From assembly GCA_030151885.1 (NCBI GenBank), contig JASLCG010000088.1, positions 1-7,768 of the forward strand: a DNA stretch of 7,768 nt, read 5' to 3'. Position 1 is the stretch's first letter, and every line of letters begins with the position of its first letter. Positions 1 through 6,139 of this stretch are shown here, in pieces. The notes under the pieces are model-generated. The model was not told the origin of the DNA. It worked only from the letters and a program-made list of their open reading frames with translations, and did not search any database. The position numbers were made by a program, and so were the translations under genes. The DNA is from Bacteroides sp. (GTDB lineage: Bacteria; Bacteroidota; Bacteroidia; Bacteroidales; Bacteroidaceae).

Positions 1-67
1 TTCAGTTGGTTAGAATGCCTGCCTGTCACGCAGGAGGTCACGGGTTCGAGTCCCGTACATACCGCCA
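1..67 (+). tRNA. tRNA-Asp (GTC), 5' end cut off by the window edge
   Basis: This is the 3' part of an aspartate tRNA. The anticodon stem pairs 18-22 with 30-34 around a seven-base loop holding anticodon GTC at 25-27. The T arm is complete, with a 5-bp stem (40-44 with 52-56) around TTCGAGT. The 3' acceptor strand is 57-63, the discriminator base is G64, and CCA is encoded at 65-67. The acceptor strand predicts a 5' strand of GGTATGT, so about nine bases (acceptor strand plus two linker bases) lie to the left of the window. An open frame of 67 codons runs over this gene but is only a readthrough of the tRNA and its terminator. Identity is clear from anticodon and fold; only the left boundary is artificial. 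Confidence 0.96.
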
Positions 68-68
68 G

Positions 69-106
69 AAAGCTTCAAAGAGAAATCTTTGGAGCTTTTT
101 TGTTTT
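69..106 (+). terminator. Intrinsic terminator behind tRNA-Asp
   Basis: A 12-bp stem pairs 69-80 with 87-98, including one G-T wobble, around the six-base loop AGAAAT. It is followed by a T-rich run (TTTGTTTT, 99-106). It starts two bases after the tRNA CCA, so it should end the tRNA transcript and leave the membrane-protein gene at 225 dependent on its own promoter. I could not find a convincing Bacteroidota promoter (TAnnTTTG with an upstream TTG) between 107 and 224. Confidence 0.85.
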
Positions 107-224
107 AGTAAAAACAATTCTTTTAGTGGTGTGTATTGTTTTCTTACCGTATATTGTTCTTAATATTACTAGCAGTCTTTTGGGGTGTCATTTAAAGTAT
201 CGATATTAAAATTCTTTCTTATTT

Positions 225-1691
225 ATGAAAAAAATAGCTTGGAAACAACATCATAAGTGGTTTGGGCTACTTTTTACTGTCTTCTTATTATTGTTTTGTA
301 TTTCGGGTGTATTATTGAATCATCGTAATATGATTTCGGATATGGACATTAGTAGGAAGTATTTACCAGAGCATTTTCAATATAAAAAATGGAATAATGG
401 AGCTCTTAAAGGTTCTATTAAAGTCCCTATGGATAGTGTTATTTATATTTATGGAAATGCGGGGGTATTTAGGTCAAATATTGCGGGCACTGCTATAGAA
501 TCTTTTAATAATGGCTTCCCTAAAGGAGTTGATAGAAGGAATATTCAATCTATGTGTTTATTAGAAGATGGGAAGATATATGCGTTATCTCAGTTTAGTT
601 TATATGAATTAAAAGATAATAGATGGACTGAGGTATTTTTATCAGCAAATGAACGGTTAGTAGATTTATTCATAGATAATGGAAAACTAACAATTATGGG
701 ACGCTCTAATCTGTATAAAGAGGATGAGAGTAACTTTAAAAAATATGCTTTGAAAGCACCTATTAATTATAATAATCGTGTAACGTTATTTAGAACAGTA
801 TGGTTAATTCATAGTGGAGAGTTGTTTGGTGTACTTGGAAAGCTTTTTGTAGATTTAGTTGCAGTAATTTTAATGATTTTATCTGTAACCGGTATATTAT
901 ACTGGATTCTGCCTAAGTATATACGTAAACAAAAACAAAGAGGGCTAGAAGTAATCAGAGGTATTGGTCTCTTAAAAGGGACTTTAAACTGGCACGATAA
1001 AGTTGGACGCATTACTATCGTATTTACGTTGTTTATTACAATAACGGGGTGGTGCTTAAGACCTCCATTACTCATATTACTGGCTTCGGCTAAAGTACCT
1101 CCAATTCCAGGTACAATAGTTGATAGCAATAATCCTTGGCATGATAAACTGCGTGCTATAACTTATGATAAGGTGTCTGAAGAGTGGTTGATATCAACAT
1201 CTGAAGGTTTTTATACATTGACAGACTTAGAATCAGTACCAGTACTTGTGGAAAAATCGCCTCCTGTTAGTGTGATGGGTATAAATGTTATGCATCAAAG
1301 AGAAGATGGTGTATGGCTGATTGGCTCATTTAGTGGAATGTATAAATGGGATAGAAAGAATTCTTTAATTCAAGATTATTTTACAGGAGAAGTAGCTATA
1401 ACTAAAGCAGGACCTCCATTTGGCAAAAGGGCAATAGCTGGTTTTTCTAATGACTTTAAAGATAATCCTATACTTGTGGAGTATTACGATGGTACAAATG
1501 TTTTGAAAATGCCTAATGAGTACTCTGAATTACCAATGTCTTTATGGAATCTAGCTTTAGAAGTACATACTGGCCGTATATATACAATATTAGGTAATGG
1601 TACATTGGTTTATATAACATTTGCTGGACTAATAGTTATTTGGATTTTGGCAACTGGTTATGTGGTTCGTAAAAGAAAAAATCATCAGTAA
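225..1691 (+). CDS. PepSY-associated TM protein, four helices, two-fold internal repeat
   Basis: This is a 488-residue inner-membrane protein of the PepSY-associated TM type. I see four hydrophobic helices at about residues 13-32, 205-230, 262-288 and 461-481. Two large loops, about 33-204 and 289-460, should lie in the periplasm, because the Lys/Arg-rich stretches (233-239 and the C-terminal RKRK) would then be cytoplasmic. Family-type histidine motifs sit at the membrane edges: HHKWFG (9-14), IHSGELFG (195-202), WHDKVG (256-261) and VHTGRIY (447-453). They alternate so that residues 1-230 and 250-488 look like two copies of one unit. In PepSY-TM ferrisiderophore reductases such as FoxB, membrane histidines bind heme, so heme binding or electron transfer is a reasonable inference but is not shown. 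The loops contain propeller-like strands such as DGVWLIGSFSGMYKWD (361-376). No TonB receptor or siderophore gene is adjacent. The ATG start at 225 gives the expected short cytoplasmic N-terminus and has an A/T-rich leader without a Shine-Dalgarno motif. The family call is firm; the function is open. Confidence 0.88.
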   Translation: MKKIAWKQHHKWFGLLFTVFLLLFCISGVLLNHRNMISDMDISRKYLPEHFQYKKWNNGALKGSIKVPMDSVIYIYGNAGVFRSNIAGTAIESFNNGFPKGVDRRNIQSMCLLEDGKIYALSQFSLYELKDNRWTEVFLSANERLVDLFIDNGKLTIMGRSNLYKEDESNFKKYALKAPINYNNRVTLFRTVWLIHSGELFGVLGKLFVDLVAVILMILSVTGILYWILPKYIRKQKQRGLEVIRGIGLLKGTLNWHDKVGRITIVFTLFITITGWCLRPPLLILLASAKVPPIPGTIVDSNNPWHDKLRAITYDKVSEEWLISTSEGFYTLTDLESVPVLVEKSPPVSVMGINVMHQREDGVWLIGSFSGMYKWDRKNSLIQDYFTGEVAITKAGPPFGKRAIAGFSNDFKDNPILVEYYDGTNVLKMPNEYSELPMSLWNLALEVHTGRIYTILGNGTLVYITFAGLIVIWILATGYVVRKRKNHQ

Positions 1692-1711
1692 TTTATTTTA
1701 CTGATGATTTT
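1678..1711. terminator. Bidirectional terminator between convergent genes
   Basis: A perfect 14-bp inverted repeat (1678-1691 with 1698-1711) encloses the six-base loop TTTATT. The left arm carries the last codons and the TAA stop (1689-1691) of the PepSY-type gene. An A-rich run on the left (1672-1680) would be a U-rich tail for minus-strand transcripts, and TTTT at 1708-1711 serves plus-strand transcripts. The minus-strand esterase gene ends at 1719, only eight bases beyond the repeat, so one hairpin can end both messages. Confidence 0.82.
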
Positions 1712-1718
1712 GATTCAT

Positions 1719-3797
1719 TTATTCATACTCATTACTAAATGTTGAGGCTGGATTGCCATTCTCGTCTGTTAAATTTCCATCTGTAAACGACTCCCAAGCA
1801 TACCTTACAAATACAGGGTCAACATCGGAATGAATGATTAACTTATTCCCTCTTATTTGGGCATTTACTTTTTTATAGATTTTATCTACGCCAGCTACTT
1901 CTACACCTCTGACAGTTTGCTTATCCGAAGTAGTAAGCTTTTTAACCTCATCAAATAGAATTGTAATTGTTCTGTTGTTTATCTTAATAGTTTTGGGCGT
2001 TGGTCCACTTTTATCAAACTTAGATTTGCCATAATGGTCGTTAAGAGCAAGATGTGCCATTCTTAACGCAATTGGTTTCTTGTTTTTGGGATGTACATCA
2101 TACCTATCTCCAAGATCTGATGACACAACTAATCCTGAATTTGAGATTTTTTCAGCTAATCTTCTTTGGCTATCTCTAAAGTGCCCCCAAGTTTCTCTGC
2201 CACTTTCCATACTTGAAAGTTGTACAAAGTAAAAAGGCATATCATTAGATATGTTTTTCCTCCATGATTTAACTAAATATGGGAATAACTCTTCATGTAA
2301 TTCAACATTATTTGCATTTGACTCTCCTTGATACCAAATAACACCAGTTATAGGAAGCTCTTCGAAAGGTTTAACCCCATTTTCATAGAGATATGAAGGC
2401 TGATATGGATGTTTCTGAAGTTTCTTATCTTTAAGAGTAATGTTTTTTAAAGTTCTACCTCTTACCCATGAGTCAATAAAATCATTATTAGCCCAATCGT
2501 CGTAAAAATGTAGGAACTTTGGGTGATTTTCAAGATCTTCTCTACTAATCCAAGATTCTGTAGTCGAGCCACCAACAGCATTATTTATAATTCCAATAGG
2601 TATGTTAAGCTGATTTTGTAATTCTGATGCAAAGTAGTAACCTATGGCAGAAAAAGAAGGTACTGTTTGATTGTTAGCAATCACCCATGATGTTGGTTTG
2701 TAGTACTTGTCTTGATTTACTAATTCTAACGTCTCTTTACTCCATTCTGTATTAGTAGTTTGTGCTATAACATCCATATTATATAGACGAATGTTTCTAT
2801 TTTCAAGTTTATACTTATCTTCTTTATATGTATTAGTCTCGTTGACACGAAAAGCCATATTAGATTGTCCAGAGCAAATCCATACATCTCCTATTAATAG
2901 ATCATTTAACTCTATTTTGTTTTTCGAGTTTAGAAAAGTTGCAGTATATGGTCCACCTGCTTGTAGTGGAGGAAAACTAACCGACCATTTACCATCTTTT
3001 TTAGTAGCTACTGTTTTCTTCTGATTATTAAAGTTAATCTCTATTGTATCATTTGAGTTTGCTATACCCCAAAACTTGATGTCTTTACCTCTTTGCAAAA
3101 CCATGCCGCTGTTGAAGATTGGGTCAAGTTGAAGTCCTCCATAATTTCCTGTGAGATTTTGATATACTGTTTTTGCCAATATATGTGCCCCTGTTTTGTC
3201 TGGATGAATCGAATCTTCAAAGAGGTCCACTCTGGTATACAAAGGTTCATAGAAATCAATAATTGGTAAGTTTTCAACATAAGCAACTCTTTCAATGTCC
3301 TTTTGTATTAATTTATACCATACTTGAGTGCTCGATTGGAATCTTTTATGGTGGGTGAATATAGGTGTCATCTTACATATCCATACTTGTACATTAGGAT
3401 TAACAACTTTGAAATCTTTAATTAGTTGAATATAATCAGCAGTAAACTCATCTCTATACTTAGGATAGTTTCTAGGATCTGTATCATTAATACCTAAGTG
3501 TATTATAACATAGTCTGCTTTGAAGAGCAAAGCTTTTTGGTATTCTTTAGTTTTAATATATGGATTGTGGCCTTTATTTAATAATGTAGCACCCGAATGA
3601 CCAAAATTGCCTACTAAGTAGTTATCTCCTAGCATATTTTGCAATTGACTAGGATAGGAGTTAACCTCTCTGTTTTGAATTCCGTAGCCGTAAGTAATAC
3701 TGTTTCCTACACAGGCAACTTTCTTAACTTGCGCTTGTGTTGTAAAAGTTATACATAGTAAAACAAATACTAAAAATAGATTCTTATAAAGATTCAT
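1719..3797 (-). CDS. Exported two-domain esterase: SGNH/GDSL hydrolase plus sialate O-acetylesterase
   Basis: This 692-residue protein probably removes O-acetyl groups from glycans outside the cytoplasm. Residues 1-22 form a type I signal peptide with likely cleavage after TQA. No lipobox is evident. Domain 1 (about 25-215) is an SGNH hydrolase: GNSIT with nucleophile Ser33 (GNS in place of the usual GDS), the block II glycine in NFGHSG (64-69), GIND with Asn104, and DSIHPD with Asp195/His198. A beta-rich linker (about 225-300) follows. Domain 2 (about 300-590) is a SASA/DUF303 esterase: CSGQSNM with Ser312, AVGG (407-410), WYQGESN (488-494) and DVHP with Asp567/His569. A beta-rich tail closes the protein. 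As I recall, Tannerella and Bacteroides NanS/EstA-type sialate O-acetylesterases combine such domains, so O-acetylated sialic acid is the first guess. Related domains also deacetylate xylan and other polysaccharides. No sialidase, SusCD pair or sialic acid catabolic gene is in the window to decide. The ATG start at 3797 is fixed by the signal peptide. Confidence 0.9.
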   Translation of the reverse strand: MNLYKNLFLVFVLLCITFTTQAQVKKVACVGNSITYGYGIQNREVNSYPSQLQNMLGDNYLVGNFGHSGATLLNKGHNPYIKTKEYQKALLFKADYVIIHLGINDTDPRNYPKYRDEFTADYIQLIKDFKVVNPNVQVWICKMTPIFTHHKRFQSSTQVWYKLIQKDIERVAYVENLPIIDFYEPLYTRVDLFEDSIHPDKTGAHILAKTVYQNLTGNYGGLQLDPIFNSGMVLQRGKDIKFWGIANSNDTIEINFNNQKKTVATKKDGKWSVSFPPLQAGGPYTATFLNSKNKIELNDLLIGDVWICSGQSNMAFRVNETNTYKEDKYKLENRNIRLYNMDVIAQTTNTEWSKETLELVNQDKYYKPTSWVIANNQTVPSFSAIGYYFASELQNQLNIPIGIINNAVGGSTTESWISREDLENHPKFLHFYDDWANNDFIDSWVRGRTLKNITLKDKKLQKHPYQPSYLYENGVKPFEELPITGVIWYQGESNANNVELHEELFPYLVKSWRKNISNDMPFYFVQLSSMESGRETWGHFRDSQRRLAEKISNSGLVVSSDLGDRYDVHPKNKKPIALRMAHLALNDHYGKSKFDKSGPTPKTIKINNRTITILFDEVKKLTTSDKQTVRGVEVAGVDKIYKKVNAQIRGNKLIIHSDVDPVFVRYAWESFTDGNLTDENGNPASTFSNEYE

Positions 3798-3936
3798 GAG
3801 TTTGATTATCTATTAAGTTTAAAATTTATTGCAAGATACTAAATATTTTTACTAAGTGTAATGAATTTAGCATCTGTCTTAAATAATAGTTGCCAGCGTA
3901 TCATATGAGCTGAGAAATAAGTAAAAACTCTTAAAC

Positions 3937-3962
3937 TTGTATGTAGGTAGTAGTTACTCTTG
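3937..3962 (+). promoter_or_regulatory. Possible promoter of the four-gene cluster
   Basis: TACTCTTG at 3955-3962 matches the Bacteroidota -7 element TAnnTTTG at five of six defined positions. A TTG at 3937-3939 could be the -33 element, but the spacing of 15 bases is shorter than the usual 17-23. If real, transcription would begin around 3966-3970, ahead of both candidate starts of the LysE-type gene. A second partial match, GATATTTG, lies just upstream of the ATG at 4020. This is a tentative call. For the divergent esterase gene I found no convincing promoter in 3798-3936, only A/T-rich sequence. Confidence 0.22.
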
Positions 3963-4019
3963 AAAAATAGTTAATAAAAAGTGCATCCTTATAAAAAAAA
4001 AACGATATTTGTAACTTAT

Positions 4020-4673
4020 ATGAATCTGGATAGCATAATTAGCATTGTTCTTAAAGGTATAATAATAGGTATCGTTGTATCGGCCCCTTTAGGACCAGTT
4101 GGAGTCTTGTGTATTCAGCGAACTATTAACAAAGGTCGCTGGTATGGCTTTATGACTGGTATTGGAGCCACGCTAAGTGATATAGCTTATGCCTCTTTAA
4201 CAGCATTTGGAATGAGTTTTATTGTTGATTTTATAGACAATAACTTATTCTTATTGCAGTTATTTGGTAGTATTCTATTATTAGGTTTTGGAATTTATAC
4301 ATTTAAATCTAATCCTGTAAATACAGCTTTAAGACCAGGAAATAGAACAAAAGATTCTTTTACAAGAAATTTTATAACTGCATTTCTAGTTACGCTATCG
4401 AATCCTCTTATCATATTTTTGTTTATAACACTATTTGCTAGATTCTCTTTTATCTATGTTGGAATAACTACGACAGAAGTTTTGGCTGGATTTGCAGGGA
4501 TTGCAGGAGGTGCATTACTCTGGTGGTTTGGGCTAACGTATTGTGTACATAGAGTAAGTATCTGCTTTAATCCTCGTGGAATTTGGATTATAAATAGAAT
4601 TATAGGTACTATTGTAAGTATAGTAGCTATAGTAGGTATTGTTCTAACTTTAGGTGGAGGGTCTCTATATTAA
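4020..4673 (+). CDS. LysE/RhtB-type transporter, first gene of the cluster
   Basis: This is a 217-residue integral inner-membrane protein of the LysE/RhtB amino-acid exporter superfamily. Six hydrophobic segments can be placed (about residues 6-28, 42-66, 76-94, 116-138, 146-168 and 190-212). The family signature is at the end of the first helix, SAPLGPVGVLCIQRT (21-35), followed by the NKGRWYGF region. LSNP (125-128) matches the conserved Asn-Pro after the central loop. The exported substrate cannot be read from sequence; many proteins of this family export amino acids, but many are uncharacterised. I chose the ATG at 4020 because it places the first helix close to the N-terminus, as is usual. 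An in-frame GTG at 3981 would add 13 residues (MHPYKKKTIFVTY) across a run of ten A's and looks less likely. The gene ends nine bases before the DUF4924 gene, so the two are probably cotranscribed. Confidence 0.87.
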   Translation: MNLDSIISIVLKGIIIGIVVSAPLGPVGVLCIQRTINKGRWYGFMTGIGATLSDIAYASLTAFGMSFIVDFIDNNLFLLQLFGSILLLGFGIYTFKSNPVNTALRPGNRTKDSFTRNFITAFLVTLSNPLIIFLFITLFARFSFIYVGITTTEVLAGFAGIAGGALLWWFGLTYCVHRVSICFNPRGIWIINRIIGTIVSIVAIVGIVLTLGGGSLY

Positions 4674-4682
4674 TAATATCAT

Positions 4683-5231
4683 ATGTTTAAAATTGCTGAG
4701 CAACTTAAAAGTAAGAATATTGCAGAATACTTAATATACATGTGGCAGATTGAAGATTTGATACGTGCCCATAAGTTAAGTATTGATGCAATAGAGAGTT
4801 CATTAATAGAAACAAATACGTTATCAGAAGAAGAACGAGAAAAAGAGGTTGTGTGGTTCTCCGATCTCATTGATATGATGCGCATGGAGGGGGTTACTGA
4901 GAAAGGACACTTACAAATTAATAAAAATGTTATTATTAATTTAAGTGATCTACATGCAGAATTAATGAAATCTTCAAAATACCCTTTTTATAGTGGAGCT
5001 TATTATAAGGCTTTACCTTTTATCGTAGAATTAAGAAGTAAAAGTGCAAATCAAGTTCATTCTGAAATAGAAACTTGCTTTGATGCTTTGTATGGAATAA
5101 TGTTATTGCGTTTACAAAAAAAAGAAATTAGTTCTGATACTCAAAAAGCTGTGGAGAGCATAGCTAGTTTTATCTCAATGTTGGCGAATTATTATGAGAA
5201 GAATCAGACAGGAGAGTTAAAATTTGATTAA
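4683..5231 (+). CDS. DUF4924 family protein, function unknown
   Basis: This 182-residue protein has no signal peptide or membrane helix, so it should be cytoplasmic. I recognise it as the Bacteroidota family DUF4924 from its N-terminal pattern IAEQLKSKNIAEYLIYMWQ (4-22) with the following ED-LIRA, the central WFSDLIDMMRMEGV (58-71) with GHLQ (76-79), and the C-terminal half, where ALPFIVELR (108-116) and EIETCFDALYG (127-137) stand out. It is predicted to be mostly alpha-helical, rich in charged residues and with several aromatic positions (Trp21, Trp58, Tyr104, Tyr107, Tyr108-region). No catalytic motif is visible, so I assign no reaction. It lies 9 bases after the LysE-type gene and 3 bases before the RmlD-like gene, which implies one transcript and possibly coupled translation. 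The ATG start gives the family's usual N-terminus. Confidence 0.85.
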   Translation: MFKIAEQLKSKNIAEYLIYMWQIEDLIRAHKLSIDAIESSLIETNTLSEEEREKEVVWFSDLIDMMRMEGVTEKGHLQINKNVIINLSDLHAELMKSSKYPFYSGAYYKALPFIVELRSKSANQVHSEIETCFDALYGIMLLRLQKKEISSDTQKAVESIASFISMLANYYEKNQTGELKFD

Positions 5232-5234
5232 GTT

Positions 5235-6089
5235 ATGAATATATTAGTAACAGGATCTGCTGGACAATTAGGATCAGAGTTTAGAGCTTTAAAACCTAAT
5301 TACCCATCCCATACTTATTTTTTTACAACTGAAGAGAATTTAGATATTACTAATAGAAGTGATGTTGAGGAGTTTGTATCTAAAAACGAAATTGATGTAA
5401 TTATTAATTGTGCGGCATTTAGTAATATAGACTTAGCTGAAGAAGATGAAATTGAATGCGATAGAATAAATCATTACGGTGTATCTATTCTTGCAAGTAT
5501 TGCTGAAAAACACAATGCTAGTTTAGTGATATTTTCTACTAACTATGTGTTTGATGGTACAAGAACGACTCCTTACGTTGAAGATGATGCTACATCTGCA
5601 GAGTCAAAATATGCAATTACTAAGTTAGCTTGTGAACGTGTTGCATTAGCTAAATGTAGTAAAGCAATGGTTATTAGAACTTCTTGGTTATATTCCTCTT
5701 TTGGAGAATACAATGTCTTAATGAATTGTTACAATCAATTGGTTAATAAAAAGTCTGTAGCAATGTGTTATGATCGTATCGCATCACCAACATATGCTAA
5801 GGATTTGGCAGAATTGGTTTTAATGATTTTGGAGCAAGGTATTGTTCCAGGAATTTTCCATTATACAAATGAGGGCGTTTGTTCTTTGTATGATATGGCT
5901 AAAATGCTACAGAAAATTGCTAAGTTGGAAGGAGAGGTATTCCCTATAAGTTCGCAAGAGTATCCATCTAAAGCTTATAGAGCTCCATATGGAGTGTTAG
6001 ATAAAACAAAAATTAAAGAGACCTATAATATAACTATTCCTTACTGGGTAGACAGTTTGGAAGAGTGTGTAAGAAAAATTAAAGGATAA
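5235..6089 (+). CDS. rfbD: RmlD/RfbD-like dTDP-4-dehydrorhamnose reductase, divergent
   Basis: This 284-residue Rossmann-fold protein is of full length for RmlD, which reduces dTDP-4-keto-L-rhamnose to dTDP-L-rhamnose with NAD(P)H in the cytoplasm. The dinucleotide-binding motif is GSAGQLG (7-13). The extended short-chain dehydrogenase triad is present as Thr102, Tyr126 and Lys130 (YAITK). RTSWLY (148-153), SPTYAKDLA (184-192), the YHYTNEGVCS-type segment (208-217) and VLDKTKIKET (254-263) match the family. Several positions that are usually conserved differ: STNYVFDG instead of STDYVFDG (Asn103), AAFSNIDLAE (60-69) instead of the AAYTxVDKAE type, KYAITK instead of YGxSK, and YDRIASPT (179-186) instead of NDQxGxPT. 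Substrate or activity may therefore be altered. No rmlA, rmlB or rmlC is nearby. The ATG lies three bases after the DUF4924 stop codon, which indicates an operon. The family call is firm; the exact reaction is less so. Confidence 0.85.
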   Translation: MNILVTGSAGQLGSEFRALKPNYPSHTYFFTTEENLDITNRSDVEEFVSKNEIDVIINCAAFSNIDLAEEDEIECDRINHYGVSILASIAEKHNASLVIFSTNYVFDGTRTTPYVEDDATSAESKYAITKLACERVALAKCSKAMVIRTSWLYSSFGEYNVLMNCYNQLVNKKSVAMCYDRIASPTYAKDLAELVLMILEQGIVPGIFHYTNEGVCSLYDMAKMLQKIAKLEGEVFPISSQEYPSKAYRAPYGVLDKTKIKETYNITIPYWVDSLEECVRKIKG

Positions 6090-6096
6090 ACGAGTT

Positions 6097-6124
6097 ACAT
6101 ATATGTATACAAATACATACGTGT
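6097..6124 (+). repeat. Imperfect inverted repeat between rfbD-like gene and prfC
   Basis: The arms 6097-6108 and 6113-6124 pair over 12 positions with one mismatch and one G-T wobble around the loop ACAA. The stem is A/T-rich and is not followed by a T run, so it does not look like an intrinsic terminator. It fills most of the 50-base gap before prfC, ending 15 bases before the start codon. An mRNA processing or stability element, a protein-binding dyad, or chance in A/T-rich sequence are all possible. Confidence 0.45.
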
Positions 6125-6139
6125 TTATGATAATTTACT

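Noticed and set aside
6..209. Open frame of 67 codons over the left end
   Set aside because: Its first part is a translation of tRNA-Asp and its terminator (the CHAGGHGFESRT string is typical of misread tRNA genes); there is no reason to call it a gene.
809..1129. Minus-strand open frame of 106 codons
   Set aside because: It is fully antisense to the PepSY-type gene and resembles no known family; a shadow of A/T-rich coding sequence.
2791..3295. Two 77-codon open frames within the esterase gene
   Set aside because: Both lie inside the esterase coding region in other frames, with no family features or separate start context.
3837..3855. TACTAA repeated at 3837 and 3850 in the divergent intergenic region
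   Set aside because: Two copies of a six-base A/T-rich word are expected by chance here; no symmetry or link to a promoter is evident.
4679..4885. Minus-strand open frame of 68 codons
   Set aside because: It is antisense to the start of the DUF4924 gene and has low-complexity Ser-rich sequence.
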